Below are positions 43,565 to 53,113 of a DNA stretch of 64,000 nucleotides, one piece after another. Made by a program: the position numbers and the translations under genes. Source of the DNA: Thalassococcus sp. S3 (GTDB lineage: Bacteria > Pseudomonadota > Alphaproteobacteria > Rhodobacterales > Rhodobacteraceae); assembly GCF_004216475.1 (NCBI RefSeq), contig NZ_CP022303.1:4523001-4587000 (forward strand), in the 5' to 3' direction. Every line of letters starts with the position of its first letter. Positions within the stretch are counted from its first letter, which is position 1. The notes beneath the pieces are model-generated. The model had not been told where the DNA came from, made no database searches, and worked only from the letters and a program-made list of their open reading frames with translations.

Positions 43565-44678
43565 GGCACTCGCCAACGCGGCCGAGGCAAAGGGCCGCTC
43601 CCTCTGGGCCACTGCTTTCTACAGGCTGCGCCGCAACAAGGCGGCGATGGCCTCTCTGGCCGTTCTGATCTTCTACATCCTGGCCGGTATCTTCGGCCCT
43701 TCGCTCTCTCCACACCACTACGCCACGGTTTACCGCGACTATGTCAAAGTCCCCGCGAGCCTTGAGGCCTATCCGCGTGAGGAACAGATCATTCCTCAGG
43801 CCGAGCGGGCCTTGGCCCGTGCCCGGGTTGACCTGCAGGAGGTGCGGCTCAACGGCAACACATTGGTGGTGGAGGCAACCTCGCCCCGTGAAATCGACGA
43901 ACGGATCGTGCGGTTTCTTGATCGCTCGGACCTTTTCTCGGGCGCGCAGGTGGCCGAGCTTTCGCCCGATGGCACCCGCATCGTGATGCAGGCGGACGTC
44001 GAACGGCTCTATTTCATTTTCGGCACCGACGCCAACGGTCGTGACCTGCTGTCGCGGATCCTGATCTCTGTCCGCGTGTCGCTGATGATCGGTGCGCTGG
44101 CCACCGGGGTCGCGCTTGTCATCGGCGTGCTTTACGGCGCCACGGCGGGCTATGTCGGGGGATGGGTCGACAACGTCATGATGCGGCTTGTCGATATCCT
44201 CTACTCCCTGCCCTTCATCTTCTTCGTGATCCTTCTGGTCGTCTTTTTCGGGCGAAACGTGATCTTGATGTTCATAGCCGTGGGGGCCGTTGAGTGGCTT
44301 GACATGGCGCGGATCGTTCGAGGGCAGACGATCTCCTTGAAACGACGCGAATTCGTTCAGGCCGCAGATGCGTTGGGCGTGGGATCCGGCGGGATCCTGA
44401 GACGGCACATCATCCCCAACACGCTGGGTCCCGTGATCATCTATACCACCCTGCTGATCCCGAAGGTGATCCTGCTGGAATCCTTCCTGTCGTTCCTGGG
44501 CCTCGGCGTTCAGGAGCCGCTGACCTCCCTCGGGGTGCTGATATCCGAAGGGGCGCGGGATCTTCGGGGCGCGCCTTACATGCTCCTCTACCCCTCCATT
44601 GCGCTGACCATACTGCTCTTTGCCCTGAACTTCCTGGGGGATGGGCTGCGCGACGCGCTTGATCCAAAGGACCGCTGA
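43557..44678 (+). CDS. oligopeptide ABC transporter permease (OppC-like) with long periplasmic insert
   Basis: A 373-aa permease. After TM1 there is an unusually long loop of about 110 residues (near 50-160, hydrophilic, many Glu/Arg) before FGTDANGRDLLSRILISVRVS, the OppC motif. EAA loop REFVQAADALGVGSGGI. The insert is a known feature of some OppC/YejE-like proteins and may contact the binding protein. Confidence 0.9.
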   Translation: MTEALANAAEAKGRSLWATAFYRLRRNKAAMASLAVLIFYILAGIFGPSLSPHHYATVYRDYVKVPASLEAYPREEQIIPQAERALARARVDLQEVRLNGNTLVVEATSPREIDERIVRFLDRSDLFSGAQVAELSPDGTRIVMQADVERLYFIFGTDANGRDLLSRILISVRVSLMIGALATGVALVIGVLYGATAGYVGGWVDNVMMRLVDILYSLPFIFFVILLVVFFGRNVILMFIAVGAVEWLDMARIVRGQTISLKRREFVQAADALGVGSGGILRRHIIPNTLGPVIIYTTLLIPKVILLESFLSFLGLGVQEPLTSLGVLISEGARDLRGAPYMLLYPSIALTILLFALNFLGDGLRDALDPKDR

Positions 44679-44679
44679 C

Positions 44680-46290
44680 ATGGCCGATCCCCTGTTTCAG
44701 ATCGACGACATCAAGGTCACCTTCGACACCCAGGACGGCGATGTCTCCGCCGTGCGGGGCGTGAGCATGAACATCGCGCGGGTTGAGGCCGTGGCCGTCG
44801 TTGGTGAAAGCGGATCCGGCAAAAGCCAGGTCATCATGGCCTCTATGGGCCTTCTGGCCGCCAATGGCCGCGCCACCGGATCCGCCCGGTTTCAGGGCCA
44901 GGAACTGATCGGGCAGCCCAAGCGGGTCCTTGACCGGGTGCGCGGCTCGAAGATCGCGATGATCTTTCAGGAGCCGATGACCTCGCTCGATCCGCTTTAC
45001 ACGATCGGGCGCCAGATCGCCGAGCCGCTGCGCGTGCACGGCGGCCTGAGCGCACGAGCCGCGCGCAAGCGGGTGCTGGAGCTTCTGGAGCTGGTCAAGA
45101 TCCCCAATCCCGCGCAGCGCATCGACAGCTATCCGCACGAGATGTCGGGCGGTCAGCGCCAGCGGGTGATGATCGCCATGGCGCTTGCCAACGATCCCGA
45201 CCTCCTGATCGCGGATGAGCCGACAACGGCCCTGGATGTCACGATCCAGGCTGAAATTCTAAGCCTTCTGGCAGAGCTGCAAGAGCGTCTGGGAATGGCG
45301 ATCCTTTTCATCACGCATGATCTGACAATCGTGGAGGCGTTTGCCGACAGGGTGTATGTGATGCGTCATGGGGAGGTCGTGGAGCACGGCGTGACCGACG
45401 ACATCTTTCTGCGTCCACAGCAGGACTATACCCGCATGCTGCTTGACGCCGAACCCGAGGGCAGCAAGGATCCGGTGCCCGACAGCGCCGAAAAAATCCT
45501 TTCGGCAAAAGGCATGAACGTCGTCTTCCGCTCGAAGGGAGAGGATATCGCAGCGGTGAAGTCCGTCGATCTGTCCCTGCATGCCGGCCAGACGCTGGGT
45601 GTGGTCGGGGAGTCCGGGTCCGGCAAATCGACACTGGGCCGCGCGATGCTCAAGCTGATCCCGGCCGAAGGGACCGTCGTCTTTCAGGGTGCCACCATTG
45701 ACGCGATGAGCCGCGCGGACCTGCGTCCGTTGCGCAAAAAGCTCCAAATGGTTTTTCAGGATCCCTATGGCTCGCTCAGCCCGCGCATGACCGTGGGGCA
45801 GATCATCACCGAAGGCCTGTTGGTTCACCAGCCCGACCTGTCGGACGCCGACCGGGATCAAGCGGCCCGCGACGCGCTCAGGAACGTCGAACTCGACCCC
45901 GGTGTCCGAAATCGTTTCCCGCATGAATTCTCCGGCGGGCAGCGCCAGAGGATCGCCATTGCCCGGGCGCTGGTTCTCAGACCCGACGTGATTGTTCTGG
46001 ACGAGCCCACTTCGGCGCTGGATCGATCGGTGCAAAAGCAGATCGTGACCCTGCTCAGGGATCTGCAGACACGTTTTGGCATGTCCTATGTGTTCATCAG
46101 CCACGACCTCGCCGTCGTTCGTGCACTGTCGGATTACGTCATGGTGATGAAAGAGGGCAAAGTGGTCGAAGAAGGGCCAACGGAACAGATATTCGATCGC
46201 CCCGAAGCGGACTATACAAAGCGGCTGATGCGAGCGGCCTTTGAATTGAAGGATGTCCTTTCTGACCGCATTTTGCGCAAGACCGCCTAG
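44680..46290 (+). CDS. dual ATPase of the oligopeptide ABC transporter (DppD-DppF fusion type)
   Basis: A 536-aa protein with two complete ABC domains. Domain 1 has [31 protein letters not shown] and [12 protein letters not shown]. Domain 2 has [35 protein letters not shown] and [13 protein letters not shown] YejF/GsiA-like arrangement that replaces two separate ATPases. AAAGGA lies 8 nt before the ATG. Confidence 0.93.
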   Translation: MADPLFQIDDIKVTFDTQDGDVSAVRGVSMNIARVEAVAVVGESGSGKSQVIMASMGLLAANGRATGSARFQGQELIGQPKRVLDRVRGSKIAMIFQEPMTSLDPLYTIGRQIAEPLRVHGGLSARAARKRVLELLELVKIPNPAQRIDSYPHEMSGGQRQRVMIAMALANDPDLLIADEPTTALDVTIQAEILSLLAELQERLGMAILFITHDLTIVEAFADRVYVMRHGEVVEHGVTDDIFLRPQQDYTRMLLDAEPEGSKDPVPDSAEKILSAKGMNVVFRSKGEDIAAVKSVDLSLHAGQTLGVVGESGSGKSTLGRAMLKLIPAEGTVVFQGATIDAMSRADLRPLRKKLQMVFQDPYGSLSPRMTVGQIITEGLLVHQPDLSDADRDQAARDALRNVELDPGVRNRFPHEFSGGQRQRIAIARALVLRPDVIVLDEPTSALDRSVQKQIVTLLRDLQTRFGMSYVFISHDLAVVRALSDYVMVMKEGKVVEEGPTEQIFDRPEADYTKRLMRAAFELKDVLSDRILRKTA

Positions 46291-46300
46291 AGGCCCCTGT

Positions 46301-46320
46301 ACCGCTCCACGAGGGGCGGT
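46301..46320 (+). terminator. hairpin after the oligopeptide importer operon
   Basis: Stem ACCGCTCC/GGGGCGGT (one G-U pair) with an ACGA tetraloop, 10 bases after the ATPase stop. No U-run, so only a possible terminator. The rest of 46321-46670 shows no supported gene. Confidence 0.45.
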
Positions 46321-46679
46321 GCGGATTTCAAAAAGCGAGGTGTCCCGGCTCAGCCTTTTTAGGAACCGGTTCTCAGAGCCAACCGGCACGATAGAAGAGG
46401 CCAATGCGCGGGCGTCCAGACTGATTTCGGCGCCCCTTTGCAGACCAAGTCTGGTTTTGAACCTTGGGGGCAAACAGGCCCAAACATGTTGTGCCAGGCA
46501 TCGCGCTTGCTCGACCGTCAGGGGGCTGTCACGCCGTTGATGCAACACCCCCGGAATCCCGCCAATCTGTTTGTCGCGGTTTTCGCGATTGAGGCTCGCA
46601 TTGCTTCCTCAAGGAGGAAGAGATCTTAATATACTGTTTTATAATAATAGTTTTTCAGCGCACACGCAATATCAACAAA

Positions 46680-46720
46680 TGTCAACTCAATTGACAATGT
46701 TGTTTCCTCCCGTCTATCCT
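46680..46720 (+). promoter_or_regulatory. sigma-70 promoter with overlapping dyad for the CUT2 operon
   Basis: TTGACA (46691-46696), 18 bp, TATCCT (46715-46720), about 28 bases before the TTG start. The -35 is one arm of the inverted repeat TGTCAA-CTCAA-TTGACA (46680-46696), a likely repressor site. The region just upstream is AT-rich. Confidence 0.65.
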
Positions 46721-46748
46721 GATCCAGGGCCGCTTGGGGAGGGCTGCG

Positions 46749-48269
46749 TTGTCCACCGAAACATTGAAGATCGAGGGATTGCAAAAGTCCTTTGGCAGCA
46801 ATCATGTCCTGCGTGGCATTGATCTGTCCCTCGCTGCGGGCAGCGTAACCGTCCTTATGGGCGCCAATGGCGCGGGCAAGTCGACGCTTGTTAAGATCAT
46901 TTGCGGGTACCACACGGCCGACGGGGGCCGGATGACGCTCGCGGGACGCGCATTCACCCCGGCGGACGCTGCGGACGCCATCGCACAGGGCGTGGTCACG
47001 GTTCACCAATCCATCGATGACGGCGTCGTCCCGGAACTGGACGTCGCGAACAACCTGATGCTGGATCACCTGGTCAAGAGAGGAAACGGCCTTTTCGTTC
47101 GAGAACGCTGGCTGCGCGAGGAAGCCCGCAAGATTGCGGCCTCCATGGGGATCGAGGTCGATATGCGTGCCCGTGTCTCGGATCTATCCGTTGCCGACCG
47201 GCAAATGATCGCGATCGCCCGAGCCATGGCGCGATCGCCAAAGGTCCTTATTCTGGACGAACCCACATCCTCTCTGTCCGCCGCTGAAGCGGATCGTCTG
47301 TTTGAACTGATCGACCGGCTTCGCAAGCAGGGCGTGGCCATCCTTTATATCTCACACCGCATGTCCGATATCCGGCGCGTTGCGGATCGGATCGTTTGCA
47401 TGAGGGATGGAGAAATCTCCGGCCTTTTTGACGAAGCGCCGCTTGATTACGAGGCTGCGGTCACAGCGATGCTGGGGCATCGGATGACCGAGGTGGATAT
47501 CGAGGTGGAGGATGGCAAAAGCCCCATCTTGGAGCTTGACAACATCACCTTGTCTGCGGGCGGTGCGCCCATTGATCTGACCGCACGGGACGAAGAGGTC
47601 GTCGCGCTGATCGGTCTGCTGGGCAGCGGCAAAAGCCGACTTGCCGAGGTCATCTTTGGCATCACCCCGCCGGCGGGCGGACATATGCGGATCGACGGCA
47701 AAGACTATCGTCCCAACTCGGTCCGGCAGGCCGTTGCACAAGGTGTTTTCATGTCGCCGAAAGACCGTGGCAGCAACGCGGTGATCCCCGGTTTTGACAT
47801 TGCCAACAATATGACCTTGCCTTTTCTCGGAGCGTTCAGCGCCGGGTCGTTTCTGCGATCCGGCAAACAAAGAAGCCGCGCCCGCGAAATGGTCGAACAT
47901 GTCGGGATCGTCTGTCAAAGCCAGGCAGATGACATCGGCACCTTGTCGGGTGGCAATCAGCAAAAGGTCATGATCGCCCGTTGGTTGATGCAGCCCTGCC
48001 GGGTCCTGTTGCTGGATGAGCCGTTTCAGGGGGTCGATATCGGCGCGCGGCGCGATATCGGCGCGAATATACGGGCCTCTGCCCAAGGGCGCGCGACGCT
48101 GGTCTTCATGGCAGAGATCGACGAGGCCCTGGAGATCGCGGACCGTATCGTGGTGATGAGCGAATGCGCCGTCGTCAGCACGCACAAAAACGAACAGGTC
48201 GATCTGACCGCGCTGGTTTCGGACATCACCGGAGGTTCAGCGGCTTCACAAACAGGCACAGACTTATGA
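46749..48269 (+). CDS. sugar-type (CUT2) ABC transporter ATPase, RbsA/MglA-like
   Basis: A 506-aa double-ATPase. The first domain is canonical (GANGAGKSTLVK; DLSVADRQMIAIARA; ILDEPTSSLS). The second is degenerate in Walker A (GLLGSGKSRL) but has TLSGGNQQKVMIARWL and LLLDEPFQGVDIGARRDI, as in RbsA. TTG at 46749 follows GGGGAGG by 6 nt. ATGA overlap with the permease. Substrate class is sugars, polyols or autoinducer-like compounds. Confidence 0.92.
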   Translation: MSTETLKIEGLQKSFGSNHVLRGIDLSLAAGSVTVLMGANGAGKSTLVKIICGYHTADGGRMTLAGRAFTPADAADAIAQGVVTVHQSIDDGVVPELDVANNLMLDHLVKRGNGLFVRERWLREEARKIAASMGIEVDMRARVSDLSVADRQMIAIARAMARSPKVLILDEPTSSLSAAEADRLFELIDRLRKQGVAILYISHRMSDIRRVADRIVCMRDGEISGLFDEAPLDYEAAVTAMLGHRMTEVDIEVEDGKSPILELDNITLSAGGAPIDLTARDEEVVALIGLLGSGKSRLAEVIFGITPPAGGHMRIDGKDYRPNSVRQAVAQGVFMSPKDRGSNAVIPGFDIANNMTLPFLGAFSAGSFLRSGKQRSRAREMVEHVGIVCQSQADDIGTLSGGNQQKVMIARWLMQPCRVLLLDEPFQGVDIGARRDIGANIRASAQGRATLVFMAEIDEALEIADRIVVMSECAVVSTHKNEQVDLTALVSDITGGSAASQTGTDL

Positions 48270-49279
48270 ACGACCGGCTGCTCAACTTCGCCATCCGTTA
48301 CGGCTTTCTCATCCTGCTCGCGGGGCTGGTGATTTACTTCAGCGCGGCTGCGCCCGGCTTTTCAAGCCCCCGTTCGGCTGTCTTTGTTCTGCAATCTGTC
48401 GCGATCACGGGGATTCTGGCCCTCGGCGTGACATGTACGCTGGTGGTCGGCGGGTTCGATCTGTCGATCGGCGCGGTCGCGACCTCGGCCTTGATGCTGT
48501 CGGCCTATTCGATGGTCATCCTGGAACATCCCGCATTCATTGCCGTCCTTCTCTGCCTGGTGATGGGCGCGTTCGTGGGGCTGATCAACGGCCTTTTGAT
48601 CGTGAAATTCCGCGTTCCAGATCTATTGGCAACCCTGGGCATGATGTTCCTGTTGATTGGTTTGCAGCGCATCCCGACGCAGGGCAATTCCATCGCGACC
48701 GGCATGGCCCTTGCCGATGGCGCCGTAGCAGAAGGCGCCTTTTCGCAAGCGTTTCTTTGGCTTGGGCGTCACCGCTTCGATCTTGTGATCGAAAGACTTC
48801 TGCCCGTGCCGGTGGTCGTCTTCCTGGTTATCGCGGTATTGATCTGGCTCTTCCTCGGCTTCACGCGTCACGGACGGCTGATGTACGCAATCGGTTCGAA
48901 CGAACGGGCCACCGCGCTGGTTGGCACGCCGGTCAATCGCTACAAGGTGGTGGCCTACATGATCTCTGGCGTGACCGCTTCGATCGGGGGGATCCTTCTA
49001 GCTGCCCGCCTCGGGCGTGGGGATATTGCGAGCGGGAACAACCTTCTGCTGGACAGCGTCGCGGCGGCACTGATCGGGTTCGCCGTACTTGGCGCGGCGC
49101 GTCCCAACGCCTTTGGCACCGCGGTGGGCGCACTGTTCGTCGGCATTCTGTTGCAGGGCATGACCATGATGAACGCGCCCTACTATACCCAGGACTTCGT
49201 AAAGGGCCTCGTGCTGGTGGCAGCGCTGGTTTTCACCTTTTACCTATCCTCGCGCCGAAGCGGCGCGGGGCATTCATAA
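48266..49279 (+). CDS. CUT2 ABC transporter permease, RbsC-like
   Basis: A 337-aa permease with 8-10 TMs, TCTLVVGGFDLSIGAVATSA early and the conserved loop IGSNERATALVGTPVNRYKVVAYMISG-type segment (near 215-240) typical of RbsC. Single permease as usual for CUT2. Confidence 0.92.
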   Translation: MNDRLLNFAIRYGFLILLAGLVIYFSAAAPGFSSPRSAVFVLQSVAITGILALGVTCTLVVGGFDLSIGAVATSALMLSAYSMVILEHPAFIAVLLCLVMGAFVGLINGLLIVKFRVPDLLATLGMMFLLIGLQRIPTQGNSIATGMALADGAVAEGAFSQAFLWLGRHRFDLVIERLLPVPVVVFLVIAVLIWLFLGFTRHGRLMYAIGSNERATALVGTPVNRYKVVAYMISGVTASIGGILLAARLGRGDIASGNNLLLDSVAAALIGFAVLGAARPNAFGTAVGALFVGILLQGMTMMNAPYYTQDFVKGLVLVAALVFTFYLSSRRSGAGHS

Positions 49280-49305
49280 AATCAGCAATTGGGAGGAGAA
49301 ACAAA

Positions 49306-50346
49306 ATGCTGAAACGGAGCTTCCTAGCGCTTACAAGCGCCGCGACTTTCACGCTCGGCACGATGACGGCAACAGCGCAGGATATGCCCGCGCCATTTGA
49401 CAATCAGGGGGACGTGAACATTGCCCTTGTCCGCTACCTGTCCACCGGCGACTTTTTCCAGGCCTACCTGTCTGGTGTTGAAACACAGGCCGCGGCATTG
49501 GGTGTGAACCTGCGGGTCTTCGACAGCCGTCAGGATGCCGCGTTACAGGCCGATATGGTCGACCAGGCCATCGCACTGGGCGTGGACGGCATTGTCATCC
49601 AGCACGGGCTGACGGAATCCATGAAGGAGGCCGCACAACGGGCGGTCGATGCTGGCATCAAGGTCGTCGCCTTTGATGTTAATGTCGAGAACGACGCGAT
49701 CCCGCAAATCGAACAGTCTGATTACCTTTTGGGCAAGATGGCCCTTGATCAGGCTCTGAAAGACAACGGTGATGCCTTCACCGCAGGCTATGTTTACGTG
49801 CCGGGTATCGCCCCGCTGGACCGGCGGCACGTCGCGTGGGAAGAGGTTAAAGCAGCAAATCCAGGCATCACCGAGGCCGCGCAATTTGGAACCCTGGATA
49901 ATCCCATCGCGAATTCCGTGGCGAACCAGGCCCGCGCGGTTCTGCAGGCCAATCCCACCATCAACGTCGTCTTCGCGCCTTATGACGAGTTTGCCAAAGG
50001 GGTAAAAATCGCCGTCGACGAGGCCGGTCTGACCGATGACATCGACATCTATTCGGCTGACGTCTCCACCGCCGACATCTCCGCCATGCGGGAGCCGGGA
50101 TCGGCATGGGTCGCGACTGTGGCCACCAATCCAGCCGTAGTTGGCGAGGTTTCTGTCCGCGCATTGGCGCTGATGCTTGCGGGTGAGGATCCGGGGGCAA
50201 GTGTGATCATCCCGCCAACCCTGATCACCCAGGACTTTCTGAACGAACAAGACATCAAGAATATGGATGACCTCGGCGCCAAGATGCCTCAGTTCCAGCA
50301 TGCCGACGTGGCCATGGCCGACTGGATGCCCCTGCCGCCTCGTTGA
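49306..50346 (+). CDS. CUT2 periplasmic sugar-binding protein, RbsB-like
   Basis: A 346-aa type I periplasmic-binding-fold protein with signal peptide (SFLALTSAATFTLGTMTATAQ). Two Rossmann-like lobes: VDQAIALGVDGIVIQHGL and VVFAPYDEFAKGVKIAVDEAGL are typical. Preceded by GGGAGGAG. The product is close in layout to ribose- or rhamnose-type binding proteins, but no ligand can be assigned. Confidence 0.9.
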   Translation: MLKRSFLALTSAATFTLGTMTATAQDMPAPFDNQGDVNIALVRYLSTGDFFQAYLSGVETQAAALGVNLRVFDSRQDAALQADMVDQAIALGVDGIVIQHGLTESMKEAAQRAVDAGIKVVAFDVNVENDAIPQIEQSDYLLGKMALDQALKDNGDAFTAGYVYVPGIAPLDRRHVAWEEVKAANPGITEAAQFGTLDNPIANSVANQARAVLQANPTINVVFAPYDEFAKGVKIAVDEAGLTDDIDIYSADVSTADISAMREPGSAWVATVATNPAVVGEVSVRALALMLAGEDPGASVIIPPTLITQDFLNEQDIKNMDDLGAKMPQFQHADVAMADWMPLPPR

Positions 50347-50411
50347 CCGAAGACATGCATGCCCGTCCTGAGGTTCGACTTTGGCGAAACCGGGACGCAG
50401 CGACCCAAATT

Positions 50412-50434
50412 CCGGCGCCCTTTCAGCGCGCCGG
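50412..50434. terminator. hairpin in the convergent gap
   Basis: Perfect 7-bp stem CCGGCGC/GCGCCGG with a 9-nt loop between two stop codons facing each other. It lacks a T-run on either side, so bidirectional termination is only a guess. Confidence 0.4.
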
Positions 50435-50444
50435 ACATCGCATG

Positions 50445-51428
50445 TCAGATCATCTTTCTGACTCTCTCGTTACGACAGGTCGAGCGTCTTGGCGGCAGGT
50501 CGTCTGACGCAGGTGGCGTGCACCTTTCGGTCGCCGGGACAGGCACGACCCGGGCTGTCAGCGTCAGCCCCACCGAAAGTGCCGCCACCACCAGACCCAG
50601 AAGGGCGGCTTCGTTCAGGGTCTCTCCGAACAAGGCCCATGCCATGATCATCGTGACCGGCGGTGAGAGATAGGTCAGACTTGCCACTCGTGCCGCGGGA
50701 AGCTGGCGCAGCAAGACAAACATCAGGCCATAGGCGGCAAGCGAAACAACCAGCGCCAGCCAGATAATCGAGAAGACCAATCCAACCGACCAATCCGCCC
50801 GCAGCCCCTCCAGCCCGATGGCCAGCGGCGTCAGTACAAGCAGCGACGCCGTACAATGCCAGAATGTGACCAGCACCAGCGGTATCTTCGGTCCGCCATC
50901 GACATTCGCGCTCCGGTCGATGAGCGAGGCGATGGTAATCGCGATGACCGCAACGAAGGGCAACAAATAGGCCAGAACAGATCCTCCCAGGGCTAGGCCA
51001 TCTCCGATCACGATAGCCACGGCGAGCAGACCTAAACCCAGCCCCATCCACTCTCGCGCGGACACGCGCTCTCCGGTCATTCGGACCGACAAGGCTCCGG
51101 TCATGATCGGCTGCAAGGCGGTGATGAACGCCGCAAGCCCTGCAGACAGCCCCAGATCAATCGCGCCAAGGACAGACGCCAGCCAGGCGGCATGCGCCAG
51201 GGCACCGACGACCATGTGCCTCAGCAAGACGCCGCGTGGGATCCGTTGCCAGTTTCGCGTCAGCGTGACGATCAGCCCAAGCACCGCGACCACCAGTACA
51301 TATCGCCAGAACAGAACGGTGAAGGTTCCGGCATAGTCGAGGCCAAATTTGGCCCCGACAAATCCTGAACTCCACAGCACAACGAAGAGGCCGCATAGCA
51401 GGGGCAAGGCTGTGATCCGGGCTGTCAT
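50445..51428 (-). CDS. EamA/DMT-superfamily transporter
   Basis: A 327-aa membrane protein of ten TMs in two EamA repeats (LLCGLFVVLWSSGFVGAK at the start of the first; YLSPPVTMIMAWALFGE in the second). Such permeases export amino acids or metabolites. The C-terminal ~35 residues are hydrophilic and Arg-rich. It overlaps the upstream small ORF by 4 bp (51425-51428), so three minus-strand genes form an operon. Confidence 0.9.
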   Translation of the reverse strand: MTARITALPLLCGLFVVLWSSGFVGAKFGLDYAGTFTVLFWRYVLVVAVLGLIVTLTRNWQRIPRGVLLRHMVVGALAHAAWLASVLGAIDLGLSAGLAAFITALQPIMTGALSVRMTGERVSAREWMGLGLGLLAVAIVIGDGLALGGSVLAYLLPFVAVIAITIASLIDRSANVDGGPKIPLVLVTFWHCTASLLVLTPLAIGLEGLRADWSVGLVFSIIWLALVVSLAAYGLMFVLLRQLPAARVASLTYLSPPVTMIMAWALFGETLNEAALLGLVVAALSVGLTLTARVVPVPATERCTPPASDDLPPRRSTCRNERVRKMI

Positions 51429-51676
51429 CTCACACCCCCCTGCCCTTCGCCTGCGTCAAGGGCACGAGGTCCACGCGATGAAAGATGGCTGCTGATCAAC
51501 AGCATCTCCCTAGAAAGGCACCTGCGAGAGAGTTGATTTTCCGGCGCGTTGATCCGTTCAGCCAACGCGCGCCAAGCGCCATACCATGTCGGGACCAGAT
51601 CAAATGGCTCCGTTCGAAGCGGCCGGTTGGCCAAGTTTGCAGAGCGCAGGAGCGCCAGATGCCTAGCTTTCTCCAT
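51425..51676 (-). CDS. small hypothetical protein
   Basis: 83 aa, basic, with no recognised domain (LALLRSANLANRPLRTEPFDLV, PTWYGAWRALAERIN). It is supported mainly by position: its ATG overlaps the stop of the upstream small gene (ATGA), and its own stop overlaps the EamA start in the same way. Such chained overlaps are rare by chance. Function unknown. Confidence 0.5.
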   Translation of the reverse strand: MEKARHLALLRSANLANRPLRTEPFDLVPTWYGAWRALAERINAPENQLSRRCLSREMLLISSHLSSRGPRALDAGEGQGGVR

Positions 51677-52008
51677 CAGAACCGGAACTCCGCGTCGTGT
51701 TCCGTCAGAATGCGAAAGGCCGTAATGCTAAGCGCTGCCTCTCCATCATTCGCCGTTACACCAGAGTAAGAGAAACCGTCTATCGCCTCAGAATAGTCAC
51801 TGCCACAGGCCTTCGGTTCGACCGGGACATCCACGTGAATTTGTCTGTCGTGAGCATTCCTACGCAGCCAGCTTTGCTCAAAACGGCTGTCGGAGGCTTC
51901 GTCGGGCCAGCGGATCTGAATGCCGTCGATGCAGAGCTCTGTATGTGCTGTTCCAAAACCTGCGGCAATGACGCTACCGCCTGTAAAGGTCAAATCGTGT
52001 CTGCCCAT
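51676..52008 (-). CDS. small hypothetical protein
   Basis: 110 aa, acidic, no TM or signal. It contains GGSVIAAGFGTAHTELCIDGIQIRW-type beta-rich N-terminus and a DVPVEPKACGSDYSEAIDGF segment. Not recognised. First gene of the minus-strand operon ending in EamA, and divergent from the LysR regulator, which is the likely controller. Confidence 0.55.
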   Translation of the reverse strand: MGRHDLTFTGGSVIAAGFGTAHTELCIDGIQIRWPDEASDSRFEQSWLRRNAHDRQIHVDVPVEPKACGSDYSEAIDGFSYSGVTANDGEAALSITAFRILTEHDAEFRF

Positions 52009-52086
52009 TTTAAAACGCCTCGCTTGCTCTCATGGCTAAACTGGAGCGCTACGGGCATTCACAGAAGATTATGAATATGCCACACT

Positions 52087-52107
52087 CCTTTGCGTTTTAC
52101 GCAAAGG
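52087..52107. promoter_or_regulatory. perfect palindrome in the LysR divergent region
   Basis: Arms CCTTTGCGT and ACGCAAAGG around TTT, 7 bases before the LysR start codon. The T-N11-A style and position fit a LysR autoregulatory operator that also faces the small-ORF/EamA operon. Confidence 0.65.
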
Positions 52108-52113
52108 CTGGCG

Positions 52114-53013
52114 ATGGACATTCTTGGCGATCTGGAACTCTTTGAAGAGCTGGCCGAATTGGGCAGCTTCTCTGCTGTGGCACGGCGCCGAGGCCAGGCA
52201 CCGTCCAGCGTGTCGCGACGCCTCGACCGGCTCGAAGCCCATCTGGACCAACGCCTATTCAACCGCGCACCCACCGGGCTGTTTCTGACGGCGACCGGCG
52301 CGCGCAAGCTGGCCGAGGCCCACGCCCTGACCAAGGCCGCCGCAGCCTTTGGCGAAACCAGAGAGGCGCGGGGCGAGCTGACCGGGCACGTCGTCGTCTC
52401 CGCGCCGTCAAGACTGGGCACCGTTGCCGTGGCACCGGTGGTGGCTGACTTTCTGATCGAAAATCCCAATGCGTCGATAGATCTGCACCTCACGGACGCG
52501 TTTCTGGATCTGGATCGGAAACGCATTGATCTGGCGATCCGGATCGGCGGCACGGTGCCCGATCACTATCTGATCCGGCGCATCGCCAGCAATGTGCGCA
52601 TCCTGATCGCGACACCCGATTATCTGGCCAGCCACGGCCCTTTCGATACGGTGGAAAGCTTGGACGCAAGTCATGGCCTGATGCTCGGCAACACGCCCGT
52701 CTGGACCTTGACGTCAACCGAAGGACGCATTCATGTCGCAAAGCCCAAGGCCAGGCTGCGTTGCGTTTCGGGTGACGCCGTGATGCGCTTTTGCGAGGCC
52801 GGTCTGGGTATCGCGCTCAAGTCAGCCTGGGATGCCGCACCACTGTTGGATGCCGGCGCTTTGGTCCGGGTGCTGCCCGGCTGGAAGCAGGAAGAACTGT
52901 CGGACATCATGATGATCCTCCCGGATCGCCGGCTGATATCACCGACATTGCGGGCACTCGAACAGCGTCTGGCCGAAGACCTGGGCAAGCTCACACGGAT
53001 CGCACTTGATTGA
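52114..53013 (+). CDS. LysR-family transcriptional regulator
   Basis: A 299-aa LTTR. The N-terminal winged helix is LELFEELAELGSFSAVARRRG with SSVSRRLDRLE as recognition helix. The effector domain begins about residue 90 (GHVVVSAPSRLGTVAVAPVV). The start at 52114 is chosen because the upstream in-frame start lies in the palindrome. A CrgA-type small LTTR. Likely targets are itself and the divergent EamA operon. Confidence 0.93.
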   Translation: MDILGDLELFEELAELGSFSAVARRRGQAPSSVSRRLDRLEAHLDQRLFNRAPTGLFLTATGARKLAEAHALTKAAAAFGETREARGELTGHVVVSAPSRLGTVAVAPVVADFLIENPNASIDLHLTDAFLDLDRKRIDLAIRIGGTVPDHYLIRRIASNVRILIATPDYLASHGPFDTVESLDASHGLMLGNTPVWTLTSTEGRIHVAKPKARLRCVSGDAVMRFCEAGLGIALKSAWDAAPLLDAGALVRVLPGWKQEELSDIMMILPDRRLISPTLRALEQRLAEDLGKLTRIALD

Positions 53014-53070
53014 TCCTGCTATGGATCCTTTGCCCGCCTGTCCCGCCGCCTTCCCAATCGAGATGAACTT

Positions 53071-53107
53071 TTGACATCTTGTCAATTTAGTTTCGATTCG
53101 CTATCAT
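53071..53107 (+). promoter_or_regulatory. MarR promoter with operator palindrome
   Basis: TTGACA-TCT-TGTCAA (53071-53085) overlaps a -35 TTGTCA (53079-53084), followed after 17 bp by TATCAT (53102-53107). The start codon at 53114 is only 6 bases further, so the transcript may be leaderless or nearly so. Autorepression by the MarR protein is the simple reading. Confidence 0.65.
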
Positions 53108-53113
53108 TTATGT

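Noticed and set aside
42485..43612. 375-aa minus-strand ORF opposite the OppB-like permease
   Set aside because: Antisense shadow: hydrophilic, biased Gln/Arg/Asp/His composition and no motifs, while the plus strand has clear OppB motifs.
46253..46540. 95-aa plus-strand ORF after the oligopeptide importer
   Set aside because: Starts inside the ATPase gene, Arg/Ser-rich, no domain and no ribosome site.
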